A DNA stretch of 64,000 nt from Piscicola geometra (lineage: Eukaryota; Annelida; Clitellata; Hirudinida; Piscicolidae), in assembly GCA_943735955.1 (NCBI GenBank), contig OX030955.1, positions 11,913,220 through 11,977,219 on the forward strand, in the 5' to 3' direction. Numbering within the stretch: the stretch's first letter is position 1; every line of letters starts with the position of its first letter. Under the pieces are notes generated by a model that worked only from the letters and a program-made list of their open reading frames with translations, searched no databases and was not told where the DNA came from. A program made the translations under genes and the position numbers. Shown piece by piece: positions 42,333-59,556 of this stretch.

Positions 42333-42737
42333 ATGTCTGGCAGAGGTAAAGGCGGCAAAGTGAAGGGAAAGTCAAAGACTAGGTCGAGTCGTGCGGGACT
42401 GCAATTCCCGGTCGGAAGAATTCACAGACTTCTTCGCAAAGGCAACTACGCCGAAAGAATCGGTGCAGGCGCGCCAGTCTACTTGGCCGCCGTGATGGAG
42501 TACTTGGCGGCTGAGGTACTCGAGTTGGCGGGCAACGCCGCGCGTGACAACAAGAAGACGAGAATCATTCCTCGTCACTTGCAACTAGCCATCAGGAACG
42601 ACGAAGAGTTGAACAAACTTTTGTCCGGCGTCACGATCGCCCAAGGTGGTGTCTTGCCAAACATCCAGGCGGTTCTGCTGCCCAAGAAGACCGCTACAAC
42701 TGGTGGAGGAGGCAGCCAGGCTGTTTCCAGTCAGTAA
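42333..42737 (+). CDS. H2A: Histone H2A, unit 8
   Basis: Protein identical; a private T to G lies about 28 bp after its 3' hairpin. Confidence 0.98.
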   Translation: MSGRGKGGKVKGKSKTRSSRAGLQFPVGRIHRLLRKGNYAERIGAGAPVYLAAVMEYLAAEVLELAGNAARDNKKTRIIPRHLQLAIRNDEELNKLLSGVTIAQGGVLPNIQAVLLPKKTATTGGGGSQAVSSQ

Positions 42738-42778
42738 CGGATTCTGCTTGCTTCTTTACCAGCGAACAACTTCAAAAC

Positions 42779-42794
42779 GGCTCTTTTCAGAGCC
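42779..42794 (+). terminator. H2A 3' hairpin, unit 8
   Basis: Canonical hairpin; the downstream region reads GACTCGATG where the other units have GACTCTATG. Confidence 0.97.
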
Positions 42795-45484
42795 ACCCAA
42801 TCTCGAAAAATAAAAAAGACTCGATGTTGTTGTTGTTTACTAAAGTAATGTAAACATTTTATTATTCTTTTTTCTTGTTGTCGTCGTTTTCCATTTCGGC
42901 TTTATATCCGTCCATAAGCAGTATCAGCATCAAGGCGTCTACACTTTTCATAAATTCGGCTTTTTCATTATTTCTAACAAAGTCGCTTGAGATTGATTAT
43001 ATAAAAGGAAATTCCTTTTAGAAGGAGGAAAGTACTATAATTGTGAAAACGTAATTGAACCTAGCAGGCTAGAGGGTATCAAGGCATCTTTAGGCAACTA
43101 TCATATTATATTCATTCATATTTCTACCTACTGTTTCGAGTTATCTTCGTGGTGACTCAAAAACAAACGGCATAATAATAATAATAATAGATGTGTCTAT
43201 AAAAGTAGTATGGCCCTCAATGCCTCTACTCCTTTCATCATTTGTGATAAATAAAGCTTGTAAAAGACTCACTTCAAATCAAATAAATTCCAAATTTAGA
43301 AAAAGTATGCTTTTCTATCTATTCAACAATCTCATGTTGTATACACTTAATTAAATATTTCACAAAGTTTGAATTTTAAGTGTAATCTTTAGTCGCCAGG
43401 GGGACAAAAAACTGAAATTTATAAGGGTTTTTTCTTTGATTATTTATAAAATCATGAAATTTAGATGAAGTGCATAATAACAACAAAAATATTAACAGCA
43501 ATAGAGCCATGGCAGTTTCAGTCTGCCTGCCTGCCTGCCTGCCTTCCTCCCTGCCAGCTAGCCTCTGCCTGCACACCTATATCTATTCAATATGTAGTAG
43601 CATTAGAAGAAGGCTTTCAATTTGAAGGCAGAATGCATTTATTATTAATATTAATTTCCATTTGGATTATTAATATTCACACAATATTCTTCTTTTTTTT
43701 CTATTCATCTACTATGCTTTCATAGGCACTCCAAAGGCTGCCTTCCAACATAAGGCAATTGCTCACACTCAGACTGGCACTGCTTTGTAATTATATTTAT
43801 TGTCTTCATTAATGTTCAAGATGAGAGCTAGATTGCTATTATTAGTATTTATGAACTGCAAAAAAAATTCATTTGAAATGTTCAAGTAGATAGAAAGAAA
43901 GAAAGATTGAATGTAAATGCCATCAGGCAGAAGCAAGTGCAAGAAAGAAGACAAGAAAGAGTCACTCTATAGCAGCATTTGTAGCTACTCTTTAGCTTGG
44001 TATTTCTCATAAACAGTCAAAAGCCTACTCATGCCATGACAGTAAAACATCTTGGATGTATCTTGTATGTATGTATGTATGAGAATGTAGAAGGTATTAG
44101 TTCTTGAAAGAACTAGTTTTAGCTCTAAAGAAACAAGCATCGGATTCTTTTTTCATTTAATTAGACTTATTAAAAAGCTAATTTTTAATTTCCTTATAAC
44201 TCTAGTTCTTTCAAATCTCGGTCTTTTCGTTGGCGCCAAAACGCTTTGTTCTTTCAAGTTTATAAACAAAGCCTTTAAACACCCTTCATTTTGACTTTTA
44301 AACGCAATTCTTTTGCCTAAATTTATTAACTTACATTTATATAAGAAAAAGAAGAGTAGAAGGATGATAAGGAGACATTTTCTTTTATTCCATAAGTACC
44401 TTCAAACCATGCCAATTAAAAATTTCTAAATGATGATGAAGCATTAAAGTGTTATGAGGTGAAATCTTATGAGATAGGTGAGCAGTCAGTCAGACAGGCA
44501 GACAGACAGGCAGGCAGGCAGGCAGGCAGGCAGCAGACAGGCACTCAGTCAGTCAGTGAGGCAACAAGACCTAGTCATTAAGCAAAATTTGGGAATTTGA
44601 GTAAAAGACCAAAAGAAAAACTTATAAAAACATTTAAAACTCACTTGCTGCTTCAGAGGAGAAGGTGAGCAAGAGATTATGAGCCTTATCAATATCTCTA
44701 TAGATAGTTGCCAAAAATGACATGCAAATAGTAATAAAAACTAAAAAGTAGAAGAAACATTCTATTTAATTCTATATATCGAGTCAAAAGAATCATGTGG
44801 ATTAAAAATAAGAAGATATACTATTTAGAAATGACATGTGTGAACATGCATTCAGTCAGTCAAGGGCTCTTACAAAGAGGCAAGCAAGGATAGAATCCAC
44901 TTTTGTTGATTGAAAGTAACATGTAAAAGTATAAATTTTATAAAATCAAAATAACTCACCTTTCGACTGTTTACAAAAACTTCATCTCAATCAAGTATGT
45001 AGAAGGCAAAAACTGCCTAAAAACTATTAGATTGGCATAAACGCACCAAGAAAGAAGTTGTGATTTTCTTTTAATCAAAAAATATCTATCAATCAAATAT
45101 ATATGAAAAATGTTTTAAAAGGTTGCAAATGTCAAGAGATTCAATCTGATGTCATGAGAGAGCAGGAGGGCAGACAGGCATAAAGACCTAAGGGAAATAA
45201 TATATACTCTTGACTATATGTTCTTATTATAGGATGAAAATGTAATTTTTTTTATTATCCAAATAACTCACTAATACTAACTATATTGAAATTATTATTT
45301 TTAGTCGCCAGAGAGCCAAAAATAGCAATAAATAAAATAACAACTGACCGAATGAGAAGGGAGGATGCTTCTTTTTCTTTACACCACCACCACCAACAGC
45401 AACAACAACAACAACAGCAACAACAACAACAACAGCAGCAACGAAGAAACAACAACAAAGTTTATTTCTTTTTTGAGCATTGGT
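42795..45484. other. Long spacer 8
   Basis: A-type; 4 bp longer than the others through one added CAGG repeat. Confidence 0.88.
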
Positions 45485-45500
45485 GGCTCTGAAAAGAGCC
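45485..45500 (-). terminator. H3 3' hairpin, unit 9
   Basis: Intact canonical hairpin. Confidence 0.96.
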
Positions 45501-45536
45501 GTTTTGTGGTGCAAGTTAAGTGATGAGCATTTCTTC

Positions 45537-46646
<1,110 letters not shown>

Positions 46647-46683
46647 GTCTCTTTCATCTATCCATCCATCCATCCTCACAAAC

Positions 46684-46699
46684 GGTCCTTTTCAGGACC
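46684..46699 (+). terminator. H4 3' hairpin, unit 9
   Basis: GGTCCT stem form. Confidence 0.95.
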
Positions 46700-47078
46700 A
46701 CAATTTCGAAAAAACAAAAATAACTTTTGTCCTTTACCTCTCATATGAAAGAAAATTATTCTTCTTATTAATGGCTTAATATTCTTGATTGATTGATTGA
46801 GTGAATTTTTGTTCAATAATAAAAAATGGAATCTCTCAAGTACATAATCATTATTATTATCATGTCTATTCTTGATTTAGTGGACTTTTTTTAAATAATT
46901 AAAAACTTTATTAAATTGAATCTTTATTAAAAGTAAAAATATACATTTTCGGAGAGTTCAATTTTCAATTCATCTAATCAATTAAGCATTTCATTAGCGG
47001 TGCCGTTAAGAGAGGTGCAGGCTAATATTAAATGAATAATCAACAAAGTGTCTATTTTTTCGTTTTTTGACATTTGGT

Positions 47079-47094
47079 GGCTCTGAAAAGAGCC
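47079..47094 (-). terminator. H2B 3' hairpin, unit 9
   Basis: Canonical hairpin on the minus strand. Confidence 0.95.
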
Positions 47095-47132
47095 TTTTGA
47101 TGAATGTTTAATAGTGAGGTAGTAGCAGATTT

Positions 47133-47504
47133 CTACTTGGAGCTGGTGTACTTGGTGACGGCCTTGGTTCCTTCGCTTACAGCGTGCTTCGCCAACTCAC
47201 CAGGCAGCAGGAGTCGAACGGCTGTTTGAATTTCCCTAGACGTGATGGTCGAGCGCTTGTTGTAGTGCGCCAGTCTAGACGCCTCAGCAGCGATTCTCTC
47301 GAAGATGTCGTTCACGAAAGAGTTCATGATCGACATAGCCTTGCCGCTGATGCCGGTGTCGGGGTGCACTTGCTTGAGCACCTTGTAGATGTAAATGAAG
47401 TAGGACTCCTTTCGCCTCTTCTTCTGCTTCTTATCGGCATTTCTGACCGCCTTCGCCTTACTCGCGGCCTTCTTGGCTCCCTTACTGGCTGGTTTGGGTG
47501 GCAT
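47133..47504 (-). CDS. H2B: Histone H2B, unit 9
   Basis: Protein identical; CCT Pro codon. Confidence 0.98.
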   Translation of the reverse strand: MPPKPASKGAKKAASKAKAVRNADKKQKKRRKESYFIYIYKVLKQVHPDTGISGKAMSIMNSFVNDIFERIAAEASRLAHYNKRSTITSREIQTAVRLLLPGELAKHAVSEGTKAVTKYTSSK

Positions 47505-47930
47505 GCTTGTTGACTAATTGACTGACTAACTGACCGACTGAGAATGAGAATATGTGAAATTTCACAAATGCAGAGTCGACGTCTTGCTACTATTTATACG
47601 GAAAGCGATCTCGCCACTTTAGTCAAGTTATCACGTGAGCAATTGACTAAAGTTACTCAGCCAATTAGAGCCGACGTTCGAAAGTTTGACTAAAGTGAAA
47701 TAGACGAATGGCGGTTGATATTTCAAATTTGACTAAAGTCAAATCGACGAACGGCGGTTGAGACAACAAAGTTGACTAAAGTGAAATCGACGAATGGCAG
47801 TAGAGATTTCAAATTTGACTAAAGTCACTTTTGTATATAAAGGAGCTTTCAAATTTAACTCGACATAACTACCGATCTCCATTCCATTAGATTTTACATT
47901 TCTTAGTAGTCAACGTCATCAGTCATCAGC
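47505..47930. promoter_or_regulatory. Bidirectional H2B/H2A promoter, unit 9
   Basis: Phased 43-bp motif series starting at 47643. Confidence 0.88.
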
Positions 47931-48335
47931 ATGTCTGGCAGAGGTAAAGGCGGCAAAGTGAAGGGAAAGTCAAAGACTAGGTCGAGTCGTGCGGGACTGC
48001 AATTCCCGGTCGGAAGAATTCACAGACTTCTTCGCAAAGGCAACTACGCCGAAAGAATCGGTGCAGGCGCGCCAGTCTACTTGGCCGCCGTGATGGAGTA
48101 CTTGGCGGCTGAGGTACTCGAGTTGGCGGGCAACGCCGCGCGTGACAACAAGAAGACGAGAATCATTCCTCGTCACTTGCAACTAGCCATCAGGAACGAC
48201 GAAGAGTTGAACAAACTTTTGTCCGGCGTCACGATCGCCCAAGGTGGTGTCTTGCCAAACATCCAGGCGGTTCTGCTGCCCAAGAAGACCGCTACAACTG
48301 GTGGAGGAGGCAGCCAGGCTGTTTCCAGTCAGTAA
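47931..48335 (+). CDS. H2A: Histone H2A, unit 9
   Basis: Protein identical to the other copies. Confidence 0.98.
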   Translation: MSGRGKGGKVKGKSKTRSSRAGLQFPVGRIHRLLRKGNYAERIGAGAPVYLAAVMEYLAAEVLELAGNAARDNKKTRIIPRHLQLAIRNDEELNKLLSGVTIAQGGVLPNIQAVLLPKKTATTGGGGSQAVSSQ

Positions 48336-48376
48336 CGGATTCTGCTTGCTTCTTTACCAGCGAACAACTTCAAAAC

Positions 48377-48392
48377 GGCTCTTTTCAGAGCC
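48377..48392 (+). terminator. H2A 3' hairpin, unit 9
   Basis: Canonical hairpin. Confidence 0.97.
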
Positions 48393-51078
48393 ACCCAATC
48401 TCGAAAAATAAAAAAGACTCTATGTTGTTGTTGTTTACTAAAGTAATGTAAACATTTTATTATTCTTTTTTCTTGTTGTCGTCGTTTTCCATTTCGGCTT
48501 TATATCCGTCCATAAGCAGTATCAGCATCAAGGCGTCTACACTTTTCATAAATTCGGCTTTTTCATTATTTCTAACAAAGTCGCTTGAGATTGATTATAT
48601 AAAAGGAAATTCCTTTTAGAAGGAGGAAAGTACTATAATTGTGAAAACGTAATTGAACCTAGCAGGCTAGAGGGTATCAAGGCATCTTTAGGCAACTATC
48701 ATATTATATTCATTCATATTTCTACCTACTGTTTCGAGTTATCTTCGTGGTGACTCAAAAACAAACGGCATAATAATAATAATAATAGATGTGTCTATAA
48801 AAGTAGTATGGCCCTCAATGCCTCTACTCCTTTCATCATTTGTGATAAATAAAGCTTGTAAAAGAGTCACTTCAAATCAAATAAATTCCAAATTTAGAAA
48901 AAGTATGCTTTTCTATCTATTCAACAATCTCATGTTGTATACACTTAATTAAATATTTCACAAAGTTTGAATTTTAAGTGTAATCTTTAGTCGCCAGGGG
49001 GACAAAAAACTGAAATTTATAAGGGTTTTTTCTTTGATTATTTATAAAATCATGAAATTTAGATGAAGTGCATAATAACAACAAAAATATTAACAGCAAT
49101 AGAGCCATGGCAGTTTCAGTCTGCCTGCCTGCCTGCCTGCCTTCCTCCCTGCCAGCTAGCCTCTGCCTGCACACCTATATCTATTCAATATGTAGTAGCA
49201 TTAGAAGAAGGCTTTCAATTTGAAGGCAGAATGCATTTATTATTAATATTAATTTCCATTTGGATTATTAATATTCACACAATATTCTTCTTTTTTTTCT
49301 ATTCATCTACTATGCTTTCATAGGCACTCCAAAGGCTGCCTTCCAACATAAGGCAATTGCTCACACTCAGACTGGCACTGCTTTGTAATTATATTTATTG
49401 TCTTCATTAATGTTCAAGATGAGAGCTAGATTGCTATTATTAGTATTTATGAACTGCAAAAAAAATTCATTTGAAATGTTCAAGTAGATAGAAAGAAAGA
49501 AAGATTGAATGTAAATGCCATCAGGCAGAAGCAAGTGCAAGAAAGAAGACAAGAAAGAGTCACTCTATAGCAGCATTTGTAGCTACTCTTTAGCTTGGTA
49601 TTTCTCATAAACAGTCAAAAGCCTACTCATGCCATGACAGTAAAACATCTTGGATGTATCTTGTATGTATGTATGTATGAGAATGTAGAAGGTATTAGTT
49701 CTTGAAAGAACTAGTTTTAGCTCTAAAGAAACAAGCATCGGATTCTTTTTTCATTTAATTAGACTTATTAAAAAGCTAATTTTTAATTTCCTTATAACTC
49801 TAGTTCTTTCAAATCTCGGTCTTTTCGTTGGCGCCAAAACGCTTTGTTCTTTCAAGTTTATAAACAAAGCCTTTAAACACCCTTCATTTTGACTTTTAAA
49901 CGCAATTCTTTTGCCTAAATTTATTAACTTACATTTATATAAGAAAAAGAAGAGTAGAAGGATGATAAGGAGACATTTTCTTTTATTCCATAAGTACCTT
50001 CAAACCATGCCAATTAAAAATTTCTAAATGATGATGAAGCATTAAAGTGTTATGAGGTGAAATCTTATGAGATAGGTGAGCAGTCAGTCAGACAGGCAGA
50101 CAGACAGGCAGGCAGGCAGGCAGGCAGCAGACAGGCACTCAGTCAGTCAGTGAGGCAACAAGACCTAGTCATTAAGCAAAATTTGGGAATTTGAGTAAAA
50201 GACCAAAAGAAAAACTTATAAAAACATTTAAAACTCACTTGCTGCTTCAGAGGAGAAGGTGAGCAAGAGATTATGAGCCTTATCAATATCTCTATAGATA
50301 GTTGCCAAAAATGACATGCAAATAGTAATAAAAACTAAAAAGTAGAAGAAACATTCTATTTAATTCTATATATCGAGTCAAAAGAATCATGTGGATTAAA
50401 AATAAGAAGATATACTATTTAGAAATGACATGTGTGAACATGCATTCAGTCAGTCAAGGGCTCTTACAAAGAGGCAAGCAAGGATAGAATCCACTTTTGT
50501 TGATTGAAAGTAACATGTAAAAGTATAAATTTTATAAAATCAAAATAACTCACCTTTCGACTGTTTACAAAAACTTCATCTCAATCAAGTATGTAGAAGG
50601 CAAAAACTGCCTAAAAACTATTAGATTGGCATAAACGCACCAAGAAAGAAGTTGTGATTTTCTTTTAATCAAAAAATATCTATCAATCAAATATATATGA
50701 AAAATGTTTTAAAAGGTTGCAAATGTCAAGAGATTCAATCTGATGTCATGAGAGAGCAGGAGGGCAGACAGGCATAAAGACCTAAGGGAAATAATATATA
50801 CTCTTGACTATATGTTCTTATTATAGGATGAAAATGTAATTTTTTTTATTATCCAAATAACTCACTAATACTAACTATATTGAAATTATTATTTTTAGTC
50901 GCCAGAGAGCCAAAAATAGCAATAAATAAAATAACAACTGACCGAATGAGAAGGGAGGATGCTTCTTTTTCTTTACACCACCACCACCAACAGCAACAAC
51001 AACAACAACAGCAACAACAACAACAACAGCAGCAACGAAGAAACAACAACAAAGTTTATTTCTTTTTTGAGCATTGGT
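48393..51078. other. Long spacer 9
   Basis: A-type except for G at 48866 (AAAAGAGTC). Confidence 0.86.
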
Positions 51079-51094
51079 GGCTCTGAAAAGAGCC
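51079..51094 (-). terminator. H3 3' hairpin, unit 10
   Basis: Intact canonical hairpin. Confidence 0.96.
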
Positions 51095-51130
51095 GTTTTG
51101 TGGTGCAAGTTAAGTGATGAGCATTTCTTC

Positions 51131-52240
<1,110 letters not shown>

Positions 52241-52277
52241 GTCTCTTTCATCTATCCATCCATCCATCCTCACAAAC

Positions 52278-52293
52278 GGTCCTTTTCAGGACC
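52278..52293 (+). terminator. H4 3' hairpin, unit 10
   Basis: GGTCCT stem form. Confidence 0.95.
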
Positions 52294-52660
52294 ACAATTT
52301 CGAAAAAACAAAAATAACTTTTGTCCTTTACCTCTCATATGAAAGAAAATTATTCTTCTTATTAATGGCTTAATATTCTTGATTGAATTTTTGTTCAATA
52401 ATAAAAAATGGAATCTCTCAAGTACATAATCATTATTATTATCATGTCTATTCTTGATTTAGTGGACTTTTTTTAAATAATTAAAAACTTTATTAAATTG
52501 AATCTTTATTAAAAGTAAAAATATACATTTTCGGAGAGTTCAATTTTCAATTCATCTAATCAATTAAGCATTTCATTAGCGGTGCCGTTAAGAGAGGTGC
52601 AGGCTAATATTAAATGAATAATCAACAAAGTGTCTATTTTTTCGTTTTTTGACATTTGGT

Positions 52661-52676
52661 GGCTCTGAAAAGAGCC
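52661..52676 (-). terminator. H2B 3' hairpin, unit 10
   Basis: Canonical hairpin on the minus strand. Confidence 0.95.
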
Positions 52677-52714
52677 TTTTGATGAATGTTTAATAGTGAG
52701 GTAGTAGCAGATTT

Positions 52715-53086
52715 CTACTTGGAGCTGGTGTACTTGGTGACGGCCTTGGTTCCTTCGCTTACAGCGTGCTTCGCCAACTCACCAGGCAGCAGGAGTCGAA
52801 CGGCTGTTTGAATTTCCCTAGACGTGATGGTCGAGCGCTTGTTGTAGTGCGCCAGTCTAGACGCCTCAGCAGCGATTCTCTCGAAGATGTCGTTCACGAA
52901 AGAGTTCATGATCGACATAGCCTTGCCGCTGATGCCGGTGTCGGGGTGCACTTGCTTGAGCACCTTGTAGATGTAAATGAAGTAGGACTCCTTTCGCCTC
53001 TTCTTCTGCTTCTTATCGGCATTTCTGACCGCCTTCGCCTTACTCGCGGCCTTCTTGGCTCCCTTACTGGCTGGTTTGGGTGGCAT
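52715..53086 (-). CDS. H2B: Histone H2B, unit 10
   Basis: Protein identical; CCT Pro codon. Confidence 0.98.
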   Translation of the reverse strand: MPPKPASKGAKKAASKAKAVRNADKKQKKRRKESYFIYIYKVLKQVHPDTGISGKAMSIMNSFVNDIFERIAAEASRLAHYNKRSTITSREIQTAVRLLLPGELAKHAVSEGTKAVTKYTSSK

Positions 53087-53512
53087 GCTTGTTGACTAAT
53101 TGACTGACTAACTGACCGACTGAGAATGAGAATATGTGAAATTTCACAAATGCAGAGTCGACGTCTTGCTACTATTTATACGGAAAGCGATCTCGCCACT
53201 TTAGTCAAGTTATCACGTGAGCAATTGACTAAAGTTACTCAGCCAATTAGAGCCGACGTTCGAAAGTTTGACTAAAGTGAAATAGACGAATGGCGGTTGA
53301 TATTTCAAATTTGACTAAAGTCAAATCGACGAACGGCGGTTGAGACAACAAAGTTGACTAAAGTGAAATCGACGAATGGCAGTAGAGATTTCAAATTTGA
53401 CTAAAGTCACTTTTGTATATAAAGGAGCTTTCAAATTTAACTCGACATAACTACCGATCTCCATTCCATTAGATTTTACATTTCTTAGTAGTCAACGTCA
53501 TCAGTCATCAGC
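53087..53512. promoter_or_regulatory. Bidirectional H2B/H2A promoter, unit 10
   Basis: Phased 43-bp motif series starting at 53225. Confidence 0.88.
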
Positions 53513-53917
53513 ATGTCTGGCAGAGGTAAAGGCGGCAAAGTGAAGGGAAAGTCAAAGACTAGGTCGAGTCGTGCGGGACTGCAATTCCCGGTCGGAAGAA
53601 TTCACAGACTTCTTCGCAAAGGCAACTACGCCGAAAGAATCGGTGCAGGCGCGCCAGTCTACTTGGCCGCCGTGATGGAGTACTTGGCGGCTGAGGTACT
53701 CGAGTTGGCGGGCAACGCCGCGCGTGACAACAAGAAGACGAGAATCATTCCTCGTCACTTGCAACTAGCCATCAGGAACGACGAAGAGTTGAACAAACTT
53801 TTGTCCGGCGTCACGATCGCCCAAGGTGGTGTCTTGCCAAACATCCAGGCGGTTCTGCTGCCCAAGAAGACCGCTACAACTGGTGGAGGAGGCAGCCAGG
53901 CTGTTTCCAGTCAGTAA
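53513..53917 (+). CDS. H2A: Histone H2A, unit 10
   Basis: Protein identical to the other copies. Confidence 0.98.
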   Translation: MSGRGKGGKVKGKSKTRSSRAGLQFPVGRIHRLLRKGNYAERIGAGAPVYLAAVMEYLAAEVLELAGNAARDNKKTRIIPRHLQLAIRNDEELNKLLSGVTIAQGGVLPNIQAVLLPKKTATTGGGGSQAVSSQ

Positions 53918-53958
53918 CGGATTCTGCTTGCTTCTTTACCAGCGAACAACTTCAAAAC

Positions 53959-53974
53959 GGCTCTTTTCAGAGCC
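53959..53974 (+). terminator. H2A 3' hairpin, unit 10
   Basis: Canonical hairpin. Confidence 0.97.
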
Positions 53975-56660
53975 ACCCAATCTCGAAAAATAAAAAAGAC
54001 TCTATGTTGTTGTTGTTTACTAAAGTAATGTAAACATTTTATTATTCTTTTTTCTTGTTGTCGTCGTTTTCCATTTCGGCTTTATATCCGTCCATAAGCA
54101 GTATCAGCATCAAGGCGTCTACACTTTTCATAAATTCGGCTTTTTCATTATTTCTAACAAAGTCGCTTGAGATTGATTATATAAAAGGAAATTCCTTTTA
54201 GAAGGAGGAAAGTACTATAATTGTGAAAACGTAATTGAACCTAGCAGGCTAGAGGGTATCAAGGCATCTTTAGGCAACTATCATATTATATTCATTCATA
54301 TTTCTACCTACTGTTTCGAGTTATCTTCGTGGTGACTCAAAAACAAACGGCATAATAATAATAATAATAGATGTGTCTATAAAAGTAGTATGGCCCTCAA
54401 TGCCTCTACTCCTTTCATCATTTGTGATAAATAAAGCTTGTAAAAGAGTCACTTCAAATCAAATAAATTCCAAATTTAGAAAAAGTATGCTTTTCTATCT
54501 ATTCAACAATCTCATGTTGTATACACTTAATTAAATATTTCACAAAGTTTGAATTTTAAGTGTAATCTTTAGTCGCCAGGGGGACAAAAAACTGAAATTT
54601 ATAAGGGTTTTTTCTTTGATTATTTATAAAATCATGAAATTTAGATGAAGTGCATAATAACAACAAAAATATTAACAGCAATAGAGCCATGGCAGTTTCA
54701 GTCTGCCTGCCTGCCTGCCTGCCTTCCTCCCTGCCAGCTAGCCTCTGCCTGCACACCTATATCTATTCAATATGTAGTAGCATTAGAAGAAGGCTTTCAA
54801 TTTGAAGGCAGAATGCATTTATTATTAATATTAATTTCCATTTGGATTATTAATATTCACACAATATTCTTCTTTTTTTTCTATTCATCTACTATGCTTT
54901 CATAGGCACTCCAAAGGCTGCCTTCCAACATAAGGCAATTGCTCACACTCAGACTGGCACTGCTTTGTAATTATATTTATTGTCTTCATTAATGTTCAAG
55001 ATGAGAGCTAGATTGCTATTATTAGTATTTATGAACTGCAAAAAAAATTCATTTGAAATGTTCAAGTAGATAGAAAGAAAGAAAGATTGAATGTAAATGC
55101 CATCAGGCAGAAGCAAGTGCAAGAAAGAAGACAAGAAAGAGTCACTCTATAGCAGCATTTGTAGCTACTCTTTAGCTTGGTATTTCTCATAAACAGTCAA
55201 AAGCCTACTCATGCCATGACAGTAAAACATCTTGGATGTATCTTGTATGTATGTATGTATGAGAATGTAGAAGGTATTAGTTCTTGAAAGAACTAGTTTT
55301 AGCTCTAAAGAAACAAGCATCGGATTCTTTTTTCATTTAATTAGACTTATTAAAAAGCTAATTTTTAATTTCCTTATAACTCTAGTTCTTTCAAATCTCG
55401 GTCTTTTCGTTGGCGCCAAAACGCTTTGTTCTTTCAAGTTTATAAACAAAGCCTTTAAACACCCTTCATTTTGACTTTTAAACGCAATTCTTTTGCCTAA
55501 ATTTATTAACTTACATTTATATAAGAAAAAGAAGAGTAGAAGGATGATAAGGAGACATTTTCTTTTATTCCATAAGTACCTTCAAACCATGCCAATTAAA
55601 AATTTCTAAATGATGATGAAGCATTAAAGTGTTATGAGGTGAAATCTTATGAGATAGGTGAGCAGTCAGTCAGACAGGCAGACAGACAGGCAGGCAGGCA
55701 GGCAGGCAGCAGACAGGCACTCAGTCAGTCAGTGAGGCAACAAGACCTAGTCATTAAGCAAAATTTGGGAATTTGAGTAAAAGACCAAAAGAAAAACTTA
55801 TAAAAACATTTAAAACTCACTTGCTGCTTCAGAGGAGAAGGTGAGCAAGAGATTATGAGCCTTATCAATATCTCTATAGATAGTTGCCAAAAATGACATG
55901 CAAATAGTAATAAAAACTAAAAAGTAGAAGAAACATTCTATTTAATTCTATATATCGAGTCAAAAGAATCATGTGGATTAAAAATAAGAAGATATACTAT
56001 TTAGAAATGACATGTGTGAACATGCATTCAGTCAGTCAAGGGCTCTTACAAAGAGGCAAGCAAGGATAGAATCCACTTTTGTTGATTGAAAGTAACATGT
56101 AAAAGTATAAATTTTATAAAATCAAAATAACTCACCTTTCGACTGTTTACAAAAACTTCATCTCAATCAAGTATGTAGAAGGCAAAAACTGCCTAAAAAC
56201 TATTAGATTGGCATAAACGCACCAAGAAAGAAGTTGTGATTTTCTTTTAATCAAAAAATATCTATCAATCAAATATATATGAAAAATGTTTTAAAAGGTT
56301 GCAAATGTCAAGAGATTCAATCTGATGTCATGAGAGAGCAGGAGGGCAGACAGGCATAAAGACCTAAGGGAAATAATATATACTCTTGACTATATGTTCT
56401 TATTATAGGATGAAAATGTAATTTTTTTTATTATCCAAATAACTCACTAATACTAACTATATTGAAATTATTATTTTTAGTCGCCAGAGAGCCAAAAATA
56501 GCAATAAATAAAATAACAACTGACCGAATGAGAAGGGAGGATGCTTCTTTTTCTTTACACCACCACCACCAACAGCAACAACAACAACAACAGCAACAAC
56601 AACAACAACAGCAGCAACGAAGAAACAACAACAAAGTTTATTTCTTTTTTGAGCATTGGT
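53975..56660. other. Long spacer 10
   Basis: As spacer 9 (G at the 4095 equivalent, 54448). Confidence 0.86.
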
Positions 56661-56676
56661 GGCTCTGAAAAGAGCC
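56661..56676 (-). terminator. H3 3' hairpin, unit 11
   Basis: Intact canonical hairpin. Confidence 0.96.
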
Positions 56677-56712
56677 GTTTTGTGGTGCAAGTTAAGTGAT
56701 GAGCATTTCTTC

Positions 56713-57822
<1,110 letters not shown>

Positions 57823-57859
57823 GTCTCTTTCATCTATCCATCCATCCATCCTCACAAAC

Positions 57860-57875
57860 GGTCCTTTTCAGGACC
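57860..57875 (+). terminator. H4 3' hairpin, unit 11
   Basis: GGTCCT stem form. Confidence 0.95.
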
Positions 57876-58242
57876 ACAATTTCGAAAAAACAAAAATAAC
57901 TTTTGTCCTTTACCTCTCATATGAAAGAAAATTATTCTTCTTATTAATGGCTTAATATTCTTGATTGAATTTTTGTTCAATAATAAAAAATGGAATCTCT
58001 CAAGTACATAATCATTATTATTATCATGTCTATTCTTGATTTAGTGGACTTTTTTTAAATAATTAAAAACTTTATTAAATTGAATCTTTATTAAAAGTAA
58101 AAATATACATTTTCGGAGAGTTCAATTTTCAATTCATCTAATCAATTAAGCATTTCATTAGCGGTGCCGTTAAGAGAGGTGCAGGCTAATATTAAATGAA
58201 TAATCAACAAAGTGTCTATTTTTTCGTTTTTTGACATTTGGT

Positions 58243-58258
58243 GGCTCTGAAAAGAGCC
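58243..58258 (-). terminator. H2B 3' hairpin, unit 11
   Basis: Canonical hairpin on the minus strand. Confidence 0.95.
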
Positions 58259-58296
58259 TTTTGATGAATGTTTAATAGTGAGGTAGTAGCAGATTT

Positions 58297-58668
58297 CTAC
58301 TTGGAGCTGGTGTACTTGGTGACGGCCTTGGTTCCTTCGCTTACAGCGTGCTTCGCCAACTCACCAGGCAGCAGGAGTCGAACGGCTGTTTGAATTTCCC
58401 TAGACGTGATGGTCGAGCGCTTGTTGTAGTGCGCCAGTCTAGACGCCTCAGCAGCGATTCTCTCGAAGATGTCGTTCACGAAAGAGTTCATGATCGACAT
58501 AGCCTTGCCGCTGATGCCGGTGTCGGGGTGCACTTGCTTGAGCACCTTGTAGATGTAAATGAAGTAGGACTCCTTTCGCCTCTTCTTCTGCTTCTTATCG
58601 GCATTTCTGACCGCCTTCGCCTTACTCGCGGCCTTCTTGGCTCCCTTACTGGCTGGTTTGGGTGGCAT
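58297..58668 (-). CDS. H2B: Histone H2B, unit 11
   Basis: Protein identical; CCT Pro codon. Confidence 0.98.
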   Translation of the reverse strand: MPPKPASKGAKKAASKAKAVRNADKKQKKRRKESYFIYIYKVLKQVHPDTGISGKAMSIMNSFVNDIFERIAAEASRLAHYNKRSTITSREIQTAVRLLLPGELAKHAVSEGTKAVTKYTSSK

Positions 58669-59094
58669 GCTTGTTGACTAATTGACTGACTAACTGACCG
58701 ACTGAGAATGAGAATATGTGAAATTTCACAAATGCAGAGTCGACGTCTTGCTACTATTTATACGGAAAGCGATCTCGCCACTTTAGTCAAGTTATCACGT
58801 GAGCAATTGACTAAAGTTACTCAGCCAATTAGAGCCGACGTTCGAAAGTTTGACTAAAGTGAAATAGACGAATGGCGGTTGATATTTCAAATTTGACTAA
58901 AGTCAAATCGACGAACGGCGGTTGAGACAACAAAGTTGACTAAAGTGAAATCGACGAATGGCAGTAGAGATTTCAAATTTGACTAAAGTCACTTTTGTAT
59001 ATAAAGGAGCTTTCAAATTTAACTCGACATAACTACCGATCTCCATTCCATTAGATTTTACATTTCTTAGTAGTCAACGTCATCAGTCATCAGC
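58669..59094. promoter_or_regulatory. Bidirectional H2B/H2A promoter, unit 11
   Basis: Phased 43-bp motif series starting at 58807. Confidence 0.88.
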
Positions 59095-59499
59095 ATGTCT
59101 GGCAGAGGTAAAGGCGGCAAAGTGAAGGGAAAGTCAAAGACTAGGTCGAGTCGTGCGGGACTGCAATTCCCGGTCGGAAGAATTCACAGACTTCTTCGCA
59201 AAGGCAACTACGCCGAAAGAATCGGTGCAGGCGCGCCAGTCTACTTGGCCGCCGTGATGGAGTACTTGGCGGCTGAGGTACTCGAGTTGGCGGGCAACGC
59301 CGCGCGTGACAACAAGAAGACGAGAATCATTCCTCGTCACTTGCAACTAGCCATCAGGAACGACGAAGAGTTGAACAAACTTTTGTCCGGCGTCACGATC
59401 GCCCAAGGTGGTGTCTTGCCAAACATCCAGGCGGTTCTGCTGCCCAAGAAGACCGCTACAACTGGTGGAGGAGGCAGCCAGGCTGTTTCCAGTCAGTAA
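59095..59499 (+). CDS. H2A: Histone H2A, unit 11
   Basis: Protein identical; last H2A in the window. Confidence 0.98.
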   Translation: MSGRGKGGKVKGKSKTRSSRAGLQFPVGRIHRLLRKGNYAERIGAGAPVYLAAVMEYLAAEVLELAGNAARDNKKTRIIPRHLQLAIRNDEELNKLLSGVTIAQGGVLPNIQAVLLPKKTATTGGGGSQAVSSQ

Positions 59500-59540
59500 C
59501 GGATTCTGCTTGCTTCTTTACCAGCGAACAACTTCAAAAC

Positions 59541-59556
59541 GGCTCTTTTCAGAGCC
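59541..59556 (+). terminator. H2A 3' hairpin, unit 11
   Basis: Canonical hairpin. Confidence 0.97.
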